From Ruegeria sp. TM1040 (GTDB lineage: Bacteria > Pseudomonadota > Alphaproteobacteria > Rhodobacterales > Rhodobacteraceae), in assembly GCF_000014065.1 (NCBI RefSeq), contig NC_008044.1:1139501-1203500 (forward strand): 64,000 nucleotides of DNA, in the 5' to 3' direction. Within the stretch, counting starts at the first letter, position 1. Every line of letters begins with the position of its first letter. Shown here piece by piece: positions 9,501 through 17,619 of this stretch. The position numbers and the translations under genes were made by a program. The notes beneath the pieces are model-generated. The model was given only the letters and a program-made list of their open reading frames with translations. It did not search any database and was not told where the DNA came from.

Positions 9501-10491
9501 CTACCAGCCGCTCGCCACGGCGGAGGATCTGCCGCGTGACACCGCCTTTGCCGCACCAACGCCGGTGCTGCCGCTGTTTCTCGATCTGCCGTTGATGCGC
9601 GGGGATGAGGTGGCCCATGCGCCCCACGTCTGCGCCACGGCCCGCGATTGGCCGGGGGCGGTGGCACTCTACGGGGCGGATCTGGGCGGGGATTTCCAGC
9701 TCGAAGACCTCTTGCCCGCCCGTGCGACCGTCGGGATCACGCAGACCGATCTTTTGGCCGGGCCGGTGGGACGCTGGGATCGTGGCGCGGATCTTGAGGT
9801 GGAGCTGATTGCCGGCACGCTCGAAAGCCGCGACGGGCTGTCGGTGCTGGGCGGGGCCAACCGGCTGGCGATTGGCGATGGCAGCCCGGATACGTGGGAA
9901 GTCATCCAATTTGCAGAGGCCGAGTTGATCGCGCCCGGGCGCTACCTGATCCGGGGCCGTCTGCGTGGCCAGTACGGCAGCGACGCGGTGATGCCAGAGG
10001 TCTGGCCTGCGGGTTCTTATGTGGTGCTGCTGGACGCTGCCGTCGAACAGCTGGATCTCGCGCTCTCGGACCGCCGGATCGCACGGGACTATCGATTTGG
10101 ACCCTCGCGGCGCGCCTATGATGATCCCGCTTATGTGGGGCTCTCTGCGGCCTTTGACGGGATCGGCCTGCGCCCCTATGCGCCGGTGCATCTGAGGACG
10201 GCGCAGACCCTTGGCGCCGACATGGGGTTTGACTGGATCCGGCGCACCCGGATCGAGGGCGACAGCTGGGACCTCGAGGAGGTGCCGCTTGGCGAGGAGA
10301 CAGAGGCTTATCGCGTGCGGGTGCGCTCTGGTGCAACGATTTTGCGCGACGTGCGTGTCACCGTGCCCGCATGGACCTATTCTGCGGCAGAGCAGGCCAG
10401 TGACGGCGTGCAGGCCGGGGATGTGGTGGAGGTGGCGCAGATCTCGGCCCGGTTTGGCGCCGGGGCGGTGGCGCAGTGGGCGCTGGCATGA
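6571..10491 (+). CDS. GTA tail-tip 'megatron' protein (g15), TIM-barrel/host specificity
   Basis: 1,306 aa. Large baseplate protein of the GTA that forms the tail needle and receptor-contact region. The N-terminus is glycine-rich and hydrophobic ('AAAGSAVGGAIGGSVAGLSTAIIG'). The GTA TIM-barrel-like domain spans roughly residues 420-760 ('EAFCIGSELRGLTQIRG', 'VKLGYAADWSEYFGY', 'FIGIDNYMPLSDWR', 'PIWFTELGCAAID'). A phage-tail domain follows ('RMPEAELMGRVRLRFVEWGG'), then a variable C-terminus. ATG at 6571 is preceded by GAGGAGGACATTTC. Size matches RcGTA gp15 (about 1,300 aa). Confidence 0.93.
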   Translation: MATLVLAAAGSAVGGAIGGSVAGLSTAIIGRAVGASLGRVIDERLLGSGSAAVETGKVDRFRITSGSDGEPMAQVFGRMRLGGQVIWATEFVETATTTSSGGKGTTPSHSTTSYSYSLSMAVAICAGEITRVARVWADGEEVAPRDLNMTVYRGTPDQQPDPLMEAVEGAGQVPAYRGTAYVVFENLDLERFGNRVPQFSFEVLRAEQPSGAAYEQDLAQIVPGVALIPGTGEYSLASQPVYMQQGPGAQTAANINQISGETDLVASVEALTEELPLAEAVSMVVCWFGDDLRCGDCTLAPKVEQKLADGSMPWQVAGLTRVSADEVINNAGTAVYGGTPADQAVVQAIQHLNAQGKRVMFYPFILMEQQAGNTLPDPYSNAESQPVLPWRGRITLSTAPGRSGSPDGTALADAEVASFLGSAQANDFTISGGQVSYHGPNEWSFRRFILHYAALCAAAGGVEAFCIGSELRGLTQIRGAGGFPFVQGLKDLVSEVRALLGPEVKLGYAADWSEYFGYQTPEGDHLFHLDPLWSDPQIDFIGIDNYMPLSDWREGEDHLDAQEWPAIYDLGYLKANIEGGEGYDWYYHSPEAEAAQIRTPITDGAYDEPWIYRNKDMRSWWSLPHHDRIGGVRSETATDWVPQSKPIWFTELGCAAIDKGTNEPNKFLDPKSSESQLPRSSNGLRDDLIQQQYLRAQFTYWQEAAHNPTSSTYGGAMVDLSHAYVWAWDARPFPAFPNRVEVWDDGENYARGHWLNGRAGQRTLASVVEEICREAGVTEIDASQLWGIVRGYAVYDVAQARSALQPLMLRHGFDAIERDGKLIFRLRDGLHALNLEPEALAVLPEMDGDQEQSRMPEAELMGRVRLRFVEWGGSHDTVAEEAVLPDEATHAVSQNDLPMALTRAEGRQVVQRWLAEARISRDTARFALPPSMALEVAAGDVVRLPGQDGEGAARYRVDRVEQAEAQILEAVRIEPVVYQPLATAEDLPRDTAFAAPTPVLPLFLDLPLMRGDEVAHAPHVCATARDWPGAVALYGADLGGDFQLEDLLPARATVGITQTDLLAGPVGRWDRGADLEVELIAGTLESRDGLSVLGGANRLAIGDGSPDTWEVIQFAEAELIAPGRYLIRGRLRGQYGSDAVMPEVWPAGSYVVLLDAAVEQLDLALSDRRIARDYRFGPSRRAYDDPAYVGLSAAFDGIGLRPYAPVHLRTAQTLGADMGFDWIRRTRIEGDSWDLEEVPLGEETEAYRVRVRSGATILRDVRVTVPAWTYSAAEQASDGVQAGDVVEVAQISARFGAGAVAQWALA

Positions 10492-10799
10492 GGCCGGTGC
10501 CTTGTGCGACGGACATTCTGCGCCCGGTGCTCTGGGAGGACATCCGAAGCCTTGCGCGCGCGCTTCTGGCGCATCCGGCGCAGCGCCGGGGCGCGCTCTG
10601 CCAGGAGATCCTGAAGGGGGCGGCGCGGGCACGGGTTTACGCCGCCGCGACCGGGCGCTGCCATCCGCGCTGGGGCGATGGATCGGTGGATCGGGCGGCG
10701 CGCCGGTTTCCGCTGGCGCCGGAGCCGTTTCCCGGCGCGCCGGACTATGCGGGATGCCTGCAAATGGCGCTTGCGGCCGCTCAGCACCGCAAACCCTAA
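10488..10799 (+). CDS. Uncharacterised protein coupled to GTA g15
   Basis: 103 aa, function unknown. ATG at 10488 overlaps the g15 stop (ATGA, 10488-10491), so it is almost certainly translated with g15. It is Arg/Ala/Pro-rich, without signal peptide or membrane segment. Visible segments are 'RPVLWEDIRSLARALLAHPAQRRGALCQEILKGAARARVYAAATG' and 'HPRWGDGSVDRAARRFPLAPEPFPG'. It is the last gene before the GTA terminator, in the position of the accessory ORFs that follow g15 in RcGTA. A role in regulation or particle maturation is only an inference from position. Confidence 0.7.
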   Translation: MRPVPCATDILRPVLWEDIRSLARALLAHPAQRRGALCQEILKGAARARVYAAATGRCHPRWGDGSVDRAARRFPLAPEPFPGAPDYAGCLQMALAAAQHRKP

Positions 10800-10830
10800 G
10801 CGATAACCTGGAAACGATCGGACCACAAAA

Positions 10831-10861
10831 AACGCCCCGGCGCGATGCGACCGGGGCGTTT
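10831..10861 (+). terminator. Rho-independent terminator of the GTA cluster
   Basis: Perfect 10-bp stem AACGCCCCGG (10831-10840) / CCGGGGCGTT (10851-10860) with a 10-nt loop, 31 nt after the last GTA-linked gene. Flanking A and T runs let it work on both strands, so it may also serve the convergent cold-shock gene. Confidence 0.85.
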
Positions 10862-10911
10862 CAAATCTCGATCCGTCAAAAGAGGCGGGCAGCGCCCCCT
10901 TTGTCCGATGC

Positions 10912-11118
10912 TTAGGCCAGAGCCAGATCGGTTGCGGATTCGCGGCCGTCACGACCGGACTGGATCTCGAAGGTCACTGCCTGGCCGTCGGCCAGACCGG
11001 TCAGACCGGAGCGTTCCACTGCGGAGATGTGCACGAACACGTCGTTGGAGCGGCCTTCAACCGCGATGAAGCCGTAACCTTTGGTGGAGTTAAACCACTT
11101 CACGGTACCATTAGCCAT
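10912..11118 (-). CDS. Cold-shock protein, CspA family
   Basis: 68 aa OB-fold RNA/ssDNA-binding protein. RNP1 'KGYGFIAV' and RNP2 'DVFVHISAV' are both intact; the C-terminus is 'QSGRDGRESATDLALA'. Such proteins melt RNA secondary structure during cold or growth transitions. ATG at 11118 was chosen because AAGGAA lies about 8 nt upstream and family members start 'MANGTVKWFN'; an in-frame TTG two codons upstream is less likely. Convergent with the GTA cluster, divergent from cysE, with a long leader. Confidence 0.93.
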   Translation of the reverse strand: MANGTVKWFNSTKGYGFIAVEGRSNDVFVHISAVERSGLTGLADGQAVTFEIQSGRDGRESATDLALA

Positions 11119-11215
11119 TTTCAAAGTTCCTTTTGGTCTTTGTCGCCCGCAACGTGCGGCGACCCGGCAGCTTAACGTCGAAAGCGGTCGGGTAGACAGA
11201 ACTTCGAAAGTATAA
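11119..11215 (-). promoter_or_regulatory. Leader and -10-like box of the cold-shock gene
   Basis: On the minus strand TTATACT (11215-11209) is a good sigma-70 -10 candidate, placing transcription start near 11200 and giving a leader of about 80 nt. Long leaders are usual for csp mRNAs and often carry temperature-dependent structure. No clear -35 hexamer was found at 17 nt. A possible rather than demonstrated promoter. Confidence 0.4.
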
Positions 11216-11476
11216 GGTTGCTCCTCTCTTTTGACCTTAAATCAGAGTCGTGACAAGTAGGTTTCTGGGGCTTTCACGTTGGGTTTGCGAGAACTTGCCT
11301 CAAGAAAACAAGGGTTTTTACCACGTTGTTACATTTCAAGCGATGATGGGAGACATCACGGGATTGCGCTTGGCAATTGAGGACATAGATAGCTAGGCTA
11401 GGAACCCGGAGTGTCGCGAGATACTGACATTTCGCCCGGATCGCGCGGGAGCGCTGCAAAAGCAAGGACCAAGCCT

Positions 11477-12283
11477 ATGTTGGATACACATAAGGCCGTG
11501 AGGCAAATCGACCCTGTCTGGGGCCGGATCACCGAAGAAGCGGAAAGAGCCGTCGCAGAACAACCCTTGATGGGTGGGCTGATTCATGCCTGCATTCTCC
11601 ACCACAAGACGCTCGACAAGGCGCTGAGTTACCGGATTGCGGCCAAGCTCTGTTCCAACGAGATGTCGATGGTGATCCTGCGCGAGATCGTTGATGGCGC
11701 TTATGAGGCCGAGCCCGCGCTGGTTGAGGCCGCGCGCGCCGACCTGATGGCCGTCTTTGAGCGCGACCCTGCCTGCCACCGGCTCTTGCAGCCGATCCTC
11801 TACTTCAAAGGCTATCAGGCCATTCAGGCCTACCGCGTGGGCCATTGGCTCTGGCAGCAGGGCGATTGGGACCTGGCCTATTTCTTCCAGATGCGGATCT
11901 CCGAGATCTTTGGCGTCGATATCCATCCGGCGGCGAAGATCGGCAAGGGGATCATGATCGACCACGCCCATTCCATCGTGATCGGGGAAACCGCCGTGGT
12001 GGGGGACAATGTGTCGATGCTGCATTCGGTGACGCTGGGCGGGACCGGCAAGGAAGAAGAGGACCGTCACCCCAAGATCGAGGATGGCGTGCTGATCGGT
12101 GCGGGCGCCAAGGTGCTGGGCAATATCCGCATCGGTCACTGCTCGCGCATTGCGGCGGGGTCCGTGGTGCTGCAGGAGGTGCCGCCCTGCAAGACCGTGG
12201 CCGGGGTGCCCGCAAAGATCGTGGGCGAGGCGGGCTGCGATCAGCCCTCCGTCAGCATGAACCAGGTGCTTGCGGGGAAATAG
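11477..12283 (+). CDS. cysE: Serine O-acetyltransferase
   Basis: 268 aa. Transfers acetyl from acetyl-CoA to L-serine to give O-acetylserine, the first step of cysteine synthesis. The N-terminal helical SATase domain ('DPVWGRITEEAERAVAEQP') is followed by left-handed beta-helix hexapeptide repeats from about residue 150 ('HPAAKIGKGIMIDHAHSIVIG', then 'GDNVSMLHSVTLGGTG'). The Asp-His pair in 'MIDHAHS' and the His in 'EEDRHPKI' are the expected catalytic residues. Start ATG 11477 has AAGGA upstream; an in-frame GTG at 11411 would add 22 residues without family resemblance. Confidence 0.93.
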   Translation: MLDTHKAVRQIDPVWGRITEEAERAVAEQPLMGGLIHACILHHKTLDKALSYRIAAKLCSNEMSMVILREIVDGAYEAEPALVEAARADLMAVFERDPACHRLLQPILYFKGYQAIQAYRVGHWLWQQGDWDLAYFFQMRISEIFGVDIHPAAKIGKGIMIDHAHSIVIGETAVVGDNVSMLHSVTLGGTGKEEEDRHPKIEDGVLIGAGAKVLGNIRIGHCSRIAAGSVVLQEVPPCKTVAGVPAKIVGEAGCDQPSVSMNQVLAGK

Positions 12284-12340
12284 CGCTGCGGCGCGGGCCG
12301 CGGCGTCTGGCGCGCTCGCTTCCACGTCGATGCGAACAGA

Positions 12341-12371
12341 GGGGTCGGACCAGTCCGGCCCCTTTGCGTTT
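12341..12371 (+). terminator. Probable terminator of cysE
   Basis: GGGGTCGGAC (12341-12350) pairs with GTCCGGCCCC (12353-12362), one wobble, 2-nt gap at the apex, followed by TTTGCGTTTTT. It lies about 60 nt after the cysE stop. Confidence 0.6.
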
Positions 12372-12452
12372 TTGGCCCGCGCGGGATTTGGCAAATGCGC
12401 AAGCAGGCTCTAGGCTCCTGAGGGATCAACAGCGAGACGGGGAGGCAGCCGC

Positions 12453-12752
12453 ATGACGGCCTATATCATCGGCCAGTTGCAGATTCAGTCGCGGGACTGG
12501 ATGGAGGAATACTATGCCAAGGTGCCGCAGGTGCTCGAAGCGCATGGCGGGCGTTTTTTGGTCCGAGGGGGAGACCCGGCGCGCATGGAGGGCATGGATC
12601 CGACGCCGGATGCGGCTGTGGTTCTGGAGTTCCCCGACCGCGCCCATGCAGAGGCGTTCTGGAATTCGGATGCGTTTCAAGCGCTTGCGCAGCTGCGCCG
12701 GACTGGCTCCTCGCTGAACGCGATCCTGGTGGATAAGCTCCCCGACGCCTGA
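12453..12752 (+). CDS. DUF1330 domain protein
   Basis: 99 aa, cytoplasmic, ferredoxin-like alpha/beta fold related to dimeric alpha-beta barrel proteins. DUF1330 signatures are 'AYIIGQLQIQSRDWMEEYYAKVPQVLEAHGG', 'RFLVRGG' and 'VVLEFPDRAHAEAFWNSDAFQAL'. The biochemical role of the family is unknown. ATG at 12453 is preceded by GAGGCAGCCGC. It stands alone between cysE and the convergent pdh operon. Confidence 0.85.
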   Translation: MTAYIIGQLQIQSRDWMEEYYAKVPQVLEAHGGRFLVRGGDPARMEGMDPTPDAAVVLEFPDRAHAEAFWNSDAFQALAQLRRTGSSLNAILVDKLPDA

Positions 12753-12840
12753 TGCATGCCGGAGAAGGCCGTGCGCTGGCGCGGGATGCGCAGTTGGCAC
12801 AGCGCTCAAGACGGGGCCCGGCAGATCGAAGAAGCAGATA

Positions 12841-12872
12841 GAAAAAGGGCCGGACGTCTGTGTCCGGCCCTT
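12841..12872 (-). terminator. Terminator of the pdh operon
   Basis: Perfect 11-bp stem AAGGGCCGGAC (12845-12855) / GTCCGGCCCTT (12862-12872). Read on the minus strand it is followed by TTTTTC, making a strong rho-independent terminator 27 nt after pdhC. It may also stop plus-strand transcription from the DUF1330 gene. Confidence 0.85.
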
Positions 12873-12898
12873 CTGCGTTCGGTGTGAGTCGCAGCCGA

Positions 12899-14239
12899 TC
12901 AGGCCAGCATCACCATCGGGTTTTCCAGATTGTCGACGATGGCCTTCAAGAGGTCCGCGCCCAATGCGCCGTCGATCACGCGGTGATCCACGGACATGGT
13001 GACGCTCATGACGGTGGCAACGGTCAGCTCGCCATCGGCGCCCACCACGGGTTTCTTGACGCCGGAGCCGACGGCCAGAATACCCGCATGCGGCGGGTTC
13101 ACGATGGCGTCGAAATTGTCGATGCCGAACATGCCGAGGTTGGAGATCGCGAAGGAGCCGCCCTGGTATTCATGCGGCGCAAGCTTGCGGTCGCGCGCAC
13201 GGGTGGCGAGGTCTTTCATTTCGCTCGACAGGGCCGACAGCGACTTCATGTCGGCGTCTTGCAGGACCGGCGTGAAGAGACCGCCGTCGATGGCGACCGC
13301 AACGGCCACATCGGAGGCTTTCATCTTGAGCACACGATCCCCGGCCCACACGGCGTTGGCGTCCGGCACCGATTGCAGCGCCAGCGCCACGGCCTTGATG
13401 ATGAAGTCGTTGACCGAGAGCTTCACACCGCGGCCTTCAAGCTGCTTGTTGAGCTGCGCGCGGAATTTCAACAGCGCGTCGAGCTGGATGTCGCGGCGCA
13501 GGTAGAAATGCGGGATGGTCTGCTTGGCTTCGGTGAGACGCGCGGCAATGGTCTTGCGCATCCCGTCGAGTTTGACTTCCTCGAAGCTGCGGCCCTCGTA
13601 CATCTTGGCCACCTGATCGGCGGAGGGGCCGGCGGGGGCTGCGACTGGCGCGGGGGAGGCACTTGCCGCAGGGGCGGCGGCAGCCTGCGCGTCGGTCTGT
13701 GCGTCGGCCTTGGGCGCGGCGGTGGCGTTTTCCACGTCCACCTTGATGATGCGACCACGGGGGCCGGAGCCTTTGATGGCGCTCAGGTCGAGTCCCTTGT
13801 CGGCAGCGATGCGACGCGCCAGTGGCGAGGCAAAGATGCGCGAGCCATCTGCCGCAGCGGGCGCTGCCGGGGCAGGGGTTGCCGCAGCCGGGGCGGCGGC
13901 TTTCTCGGCGGCGGCAGGCGCCTCCTCGGCAGCCGCGTCAGCGGCGGGGGCCGCTTCCGGTGTTGCCGCCGATGTGTCGATATCATCGGCGCTTTCGCCG
14001 TCTTCCAGCAGCACCGCGATGGGGGTGTTGACCTTCACACCCTCGGAGCCTTCGGCGATCAGGATCTTGCCAACGACACCTTCGTCCACGGCCTCGAATT
14101 CCATCGTGGCCTTGTCGGTTTCGATTTCGGCAATCAGATCGCCAGAGGAGACGGTGTCGCCTTCTTTGACGAGCCATTTCGCCAGCGTGCCTTCCTCCAT
14201 GGTGGGAGAGAGGGCGGGCATGAGAATTTCAGTGGGCAT
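12899..14239 (-). CDS. pdhC: Pyruvate dehydrogenase E2 (dihydrolipoamide acetyltransferase)
   Basis: 446 aa. E2 core of the pyruvate dehydrogenase complex; moves the acetyl group from lipoamide to CoA. One N-terminal lipoyl domain with the modified Lys43 in 'ETDKATMEF'. Ala/Pro-rich linker, about residues 82-130. E3/E1-binding domain at about 132-168 ('[19 protein letters not shown]'). Catalytic domain with His419 and Asp423 in '[14 protein letters not shown]'. It starts 11 nt after pdhB. The lipoyl domain is nearly identical to that of PdhB, also at DNA level. Confidence 0.96.
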   Translation of the reverse strand: MPTEILMPALSPTMEEGTLAKWLVKEGDTVSSGDLIAEIETDKATMEFEAVDEGVVGKILIAEGSEGVKVNTPIAVLLEDGESADDIDTSAATPEAAPAADAAAEEAPAAAEKAAAPAAATPAPAAPAAADGSRIFASPLARRIAADKGLDLSAIKGSGPRGRIIKVDVENATAAPKADAQTDAQAAAAPAASASPAPVAAPAGPSADQVAKMYEGRSFEEVKLDGMRKTIAARLTEAKQTIPHFYLRRDIQLDALLKFRAQLNKQLEGRGVKLSVNDFIIKAVALALQSVPDANAVWAGDRVLKMKASDVAVAVAIDGGLFTPVLQDADMKSLSALSSEMKDLATRARDRKLAPHEYQGGSFAISNLGMFGIDNFDAIVNPPHAGILAVGSGVKKPVVGADGELTVATVMSVTMSVDHRVIDGALGADLLKAIVDNLENPMVMLA

Positions 14240-14250
14240 CCTTGCTCTCC

Positions 14251-15627
14251 TTAGCGGTAGGTCACTTGCTTCACGGCTTCGATCACCTCGTCGGTGGTGA
14301 TCAGCGCGTGTTTTTCGAGGTTGGCAGCATAGGGCATCGGCACGTCCTTGCCGGTGCAGACCGCGACGGGCGCATCGAGATAGTCGAACGCCTGTTGCAT
14401 CACCTCGGAGGCGATGTAGGAGCCAACGGAGCCCTGCGGCCAGCCTTCCTCAACAGTGACCAGACGGTTGGTCTTCATCACCGATTTGATGACGGTGGGC
14501 AGGTCCATCGGGCGCAGGGTGCGCAGGTCGATGACCTCGGCGTTGATGCCGTCCTCGGCCAGCTTGTCCGCCGCGTCAAGCGCGTAGGTCATGCCGATGC
14601 CGAAGGACACGATGGTCACATCATCGCCCTTGCGCCAGATCTTCGCCTTGCCGAAGGGCACGGTGTAGTCATCAAGCTTGGGCACCTCAAAGGATTTGCC
14701 GTAGAGGATCTCATTCTCGAGGAAAATCACCGGGTTGGGGTCGCGGATCGCCGATTTCAGCAGGCCTTTGGCGTCGGCAGCGGAGTAGGGCATCGCCACT
14801 TTGAGGCCGGGGATCTGCATGTACCAGGCCGCATAGTCCTGAGAGTGCTGGGCAGCCACGCGGGCGGCGGCGCCATTGGGGCCACGGAACACCATCGGTG
14901 CGCCCATCTGACCACCGGACATATAGAGCGTCTTGGCGGCAGAGTTGATGATGTGGTCAATCGCTTGCATGGCGAAGTTGAAGGTCATGAACTCCACGAC
15001 CGGGCGCAGGCCCCCGAAGGCCGCGCCGGTGGCGATCCCGGCAAAGCCATGTTCGGTGATCGGGGTGTCGATCACGCGTTTGGAGCCGAATTCGTCCAGA
15101 AGACCTTGGGTGATCTTGTAAGCGCCCTCATATTCGGCGACTTCTTCACCCATCACAAAGACATCTTCGCTGCTGCGCATCTCTTCGGCCATGGCGTCGC
15201 GCAGGGCTTCACGGACGGTCTGGCTGACCATCTCGGTGCCTTCGGGATAATCGGGGCTTTCATCCACCTCGGGTGCGGCCGGGGTGGCGGCAGCCGCGGC
15301 GACCGGCGCGGGCGCTGCGGCCTCTGCGGCGGGGGCTTCGGCTGCAGGCGCGGCTGCGGAGGAGACCGCATCCTCGACGCTTTCCCCTTCTTCAACAAGG
15401 ATCGCGATGGGCGTGTTCACTTTTACGCCCTCAGAGCCCTCGTCGATGAGGATCTTGCCGACGATACCTTCGTCGACGGCCTCGAATTCCATCGTGGCCT
15501 TGTCTGTTTCGATCTCGGCTAGAATATCGCCGGAATTCACGGTATCGCCTTCCTTGACCAGCCATTTGGCCAGTGTGCCTTCCTCCATGGTCGGCGACAG
15601 GGCGGGCATCAGAATTTCAGTTGCCAT
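14251..15627 (-). CDS. pdhB: Pyruvate dehydrogenase E1 beta subunit with N-terminal lipoyl domain
   Basis: 458 aa. Beta subunit of the heterotetrameric E1 (pyruvate dehydrogenase, ThDP-dependent). An extra lipoyl domain (residues 1-77, Lys43 in 'ETDKATMEF') precedes an acidic/Ala-Pro linker and the transketolase-like E1 beta domain from about residue 135 ('[17 protein letters not shown]', '[18 protein letters not shown]'). A lipoyl domain on E1 beta is the established arrangement in rhizobia and Rhodobacterales. Start ATG 15627 aligns with the lipoyl domain start and has GGGGAGAG upstream. Confidence 0.96.
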   Translation of the reverse strand: MATEILMPALSPTMEEGTLAKWLVKEGDTVNSGDILAEIETDKATMEFEAVDEGIVGKILIDEGSEGVKVNTPIAILVEEGESVEDAVSSAAAPAAEAPAAEAAAPAPVAAAAATPAAPEVDESPDYPEGTEMVSQTVREALRDAMAEEMRSSEDVFVMGEEVAEYEGAYKITQGLLDEFGSKRVIDTPITEHGFAGIATGAAFGGLRPVVEFMTFNFAMQAIDHIINSAAKTLYMSGGQMGAPMVFRGPNGAAARVAAQHSQDYAAWYMQIPGLKVAMPYSAADAKGLLKSAIRDPNPVIFLENEILYGKSFEVPKLDDYTVPFGKAKIWRKGDDVTIVSFGIGMTYALDAADKLAEDGINAEVIDLRTLRPMDLPTVIKSVMKTNRLVTVEEGWPQGSVGSYIASEVMQQAFDYLDAPVAVCTGKDVPMPYAANLEKHALITTDEVIEAVKQVTYR

Positions 15628-15644
15628 AGTCTCAGTCTCTCCCC

Positions 15645-16658
15645 TCAGGCGCTCTTTTGCGGAATATCGTCGGCGTAAATATCGGTCCAAAGCTCCTCGA
15701 GCGCGGGCTCGGGGCTCTCTTTGGCGAAATCAGCGGACTTGTTGACGATATCCTTGATCTCTTTGTCGATGGCTTTGAGGTCTTCCTCGGAGGCGTGCTT
15801 GCCGGTGAGCAGCATCTCGCGGACCTGTTCGATCGGATCGCGTTCCTCGCGCATTTTCTGCACTTCCTCGCGGGTCCGGTATTTCGCCGGGTCCGACATG
15901 GAGTGGCCGCGATAGCGGTAGGTTTTGACCTCGAGGATATAGGGACCCTTGCCCGCGCGGCAGTGGGCCACGGCGCGCTCGCCGGCCTCTTTCACGGCCA
16001 GAACGTTCATGCCGTCCACTTCTTCGCCCTTGATGCCGTAGGCCTCGCCGCGCTTCCAGAGCGCGGGCGACTTGGTGGAGCGCTGGACGCTCGTGCCCAT
16101 GGCGTATTGGTTATTTTCAATGACAAAAATCACCGGCAGATCCCAGAGCTGCGCCATGTTGTAGGTCTCGTAGACCTGGCCCTGGTTCGCCGCGCCATCG
16201 CCAAAATAGGTGAAGGTCACGCGGTCGTTGCCCTTGTATTTGTCGGAAAAGGCAAGGCCTGCGCCGAGCGGCACCTGCGCGCCGACGATGCCGTGGCCAC
16301 CATAGAAATGCTTCTCCTTGGAGAACATGTGCATGGAGCCGCCCTTGCCCTTGGAGTAGCCGCCCTCGCGACCGGTGAGTTCGGCCATCACGCCGCCGGC
16401 ATCCATGCCGCAGGCGAGCATGTGCCCGTGGTCGCGATATGAGGTGACGCGTTTGTCGCCTTCTTCTGCGGCGGCCTCAAGGCCGACCACAACGGCTTCC
16501 TGACCGATGTAGAGGTGGCAGAAACCGCCAATCAACCCCATGCCGTAGAGCTGACCCGCCTTTTCCTCGAATCGCCGGATCAACAGCATTTCGCGGTAGT
16601 ACTTGGTCAGTTCTTCGGCGGAAACATTTGATTTCTGAGCGCTTTTTCTTGCGGCCAT
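15645..16658 (-). CDS. pdhA: Pyruvate dehydrogenase E1 alpha subunit
   Basis: 337 aa. With PdhB it decarboxylates pyruvate and acetylates lipoyl groups. The ThDP motif runs from GDG (153-155) to NN (182-183) in '[17 protein letters not shown]' and '[15 protein letters not shown]'. '[29 protein letters not shown]' is the conserved N-terminal region. '[20 protein letters not shown]' contains the phosphorylation-loop-like segment. First gene of the pdhA-pdhB-pdhC operon (17- and 11-nt gaps). A palindrome at 16686-16703, 27 nt before the ATG, is shared with lpdA. Confidence 0.97.
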   Translation of the reverse strand: MAARKSAQKSNVSAEELTKYYREMLLIRRFEEKAGQLYGMGLIGGFCHLYIGQEAVVVGLEAAAEEGDKRVTSYRDHGHMLACGMDAGGVMAELTGREGGYSKGKGGSMHMFSKEKHFYGGHGIVGAQVPLGAGLAFSDKYKGNDRVTFTYFGDGAANQGQVYETYNMAQLWDLPVIFVIENNQYAMGTSVQRSTKSPALWKRGEAYGIKGEEVDGMNVLAVKEAGERAVAHCRAGKGPYILEVKTYRYRGHSMSDPAKYRTREEVQKMREERDPIEQVREMLLTGKHASEEDLKAIDKEIKDIVNKSADFAKESPEPALEELWTDIYADDIPQKSA

Positions 16659-16685
16659 AACGGCTTGCTCCCCCTAAAGCTTAGG

Positions 16686-16703
16686 TAGTTTAACACTAAA
16701 CTA
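16686..16703 (-). promoter_or_regulatory. Putative operator of the pdh operon (shared with lpdA)
   Basis: TAGTTTA-ACAC-TAAACTA, a perfect 7-bp inverted repeat with a 4-nt spacer, 27 nt upstream of the pdhA start. The same arms with the same spacing occur at 35181-35198 in front of lpdA. Position close to the start codon suggests repressor binding at or near the transcription start. The regulator is not identified. Confidence 0.7.
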
Positions 16704-17088
16704 TCTCATAGTGTATTTTGCTCCAGCATGCGAGGGATAATCTCGAAGCAGTTGAAATCCGGCTTGGATTTGCTGTTTTTTGCACCAAAACAGGCCCCAC
16801 ATCTGGCAGTCTTCTGGCCCCAGCGAGCGCCGCTTGCTGTGCGACGGAACCGCTGTGACAACTGCGGCAGGGTGGCGGGTTGCGCGCACAAAATCAAGCC
16901 CGGGCGCCGCGCAGCGGATCTGCGCAACGTCCCCGCGATGAGACATCCGCCCAACGGGAGGCTTGCGGGCGCTCTGGGAGTGAAAACAAGAGAGATCTGG
17001 GGGCTCTATGTGGGACCTGAGCGCGCAAGCATCAAACCGCGGTCAATATCAAGGGGGGCACAGGCGATTGGGCGTCAAGCCGCGTGGA
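16704..17088. other. Intergenic region between pdhA and ftsB
   Basis: About 385 nt between two minus-strand genes, holding the upstream promoter region of pdhA. Short open frames on both strands here (for example 16701-16946 minus, 16728-17099 plus) lack family resemblance, convincing ribosome sites or codon structure. No hairpin terminator for ftsB was recognised. Confidence 0.5.
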
Positions 17089-17388
17089 TCAGTCGATGAT
17101 GATCTCATCGGCGCGCGCCATGCCCAGCACCGAGCGCGCTTGTTCATCCAGAAGATCCAGATCGAGATAGTCATCCGACAGGCGCCGGGTGAGGTTTTCC
17201 ATCCGCGCGATTTCCACTTCGAGCCGCTCCAGATCCTTGGCCAGCCCGTCGGCCTCGGCCTGCAGCTCCACTCGCCGGAACAGGCCAAAATCCCCCTGCA
17301 CGGCGGCAAAGGTGAAATAGGCGCTCAAAAGGAACGCTGCGGCAAAGAACAGCAAGGTGCCCAGAGAAGGCGTGGATTTTCGCGTCAC
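17089..17388 (-). CDS. ftsB: Cell division protein FtsB/DivIC family
   Basis: 99 aa. Small bitopic septum-formation protein of the FtsB/DivIC family, which with FtsL and FtsQ activates septal peptidoglycan synthesis. Cytoplasmic basic N-terminus 'MTRKSTPSLG', one transmembrane helix at about 9-31 ('TLLFFAAAFLLSAYFTFAAV'), then a periplasmic coiled coil at about 40-68 ('LQAEADGLAKDLERLEVEIARME'). The C-terminus contains 'LDEQARSVLGMARADEIII', the conserved 'ER.LG...DE' pattern. Location just upstream of pdhA is usual in alphaproteobacteria. Confidence 0.9.
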   Translation of the reverse strand: MTRKSTPSLGTLLFFAAAFLLSAYFTFAAVQGDFGLFRRVELQAEADGLAKDLERLEVEIARMENLTRRLSDDYLDLDLLDEQARSVLGMARADEIIID

Positions 17389-17619
17389 GTTGATGGTGCC
17401 TGTAAAGATCTTGCTCGATTGCGCCGGTTTGTCCGGCGTCTGAGAGGGTTATGGCACAGGCACCGGCGCCTGTGAATCCCCAAAAGGGTTAACACTGCAT
17501 GGTGTCGCATAGGCGGAACAGGTGGGCGAGGCTCTTGTCTTCTGGAAAGGAGACGTGCGACGTCAGAATGCCTCTGGCGGTCCAAAATGACGCAGTTTGG
17601 CGCTGGAACGCGTGTTTCT

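Larger units (their letters stand above)
1..10799 (+). mobile_element. Gene transfer agent (RcGTA-type) structural cluster, 3' part
   Basis: Fourteen consecutive plus-strand genes follow the order of the Rhodobacter capsulatus GTA: prohead protease end, major capsid protein, adaptor, stopper, tail terminator, tail tube, two small tail-assembly proteins, short tape measure, distal tail, hub, NlpC/P60 peptidase, giant tail-tip protein. The upstream genes (terminase, portal, g3.5, most of g4) lie outside the window. No integrase, lysis module or phage repressor is seen inside the part shown. The short tape measure (219 aa) predicts a short tail, as in RcGTA. All head and tail frames are open, so the particle is probably functional. 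A strong terminator at 10831-10861 closes the unit. GTA identity follows from established family knowledge; production of particles is inferred. Confidence 0.9.

Noticed and set aside
1-10799. Intact prophage
   Set aside because: Gene order, short tape measure and absence of integrase, lysis or repressor genes in the visible part fit a gene transfer agent rather than a prophage.
12860-14254. 464-codon plus-strand open frame opposite pdhC
   Set aside because: Contains long Gly/Arg/Cys-rich runs produced by the complement of the Ala/Pro linker; pdhC on the minus strand is certain.
16701-17099. Open frames on both strands upstream of pdhA
   Set aside because: No recognised domain, poor starts, and the region must contain the pdh promoter.
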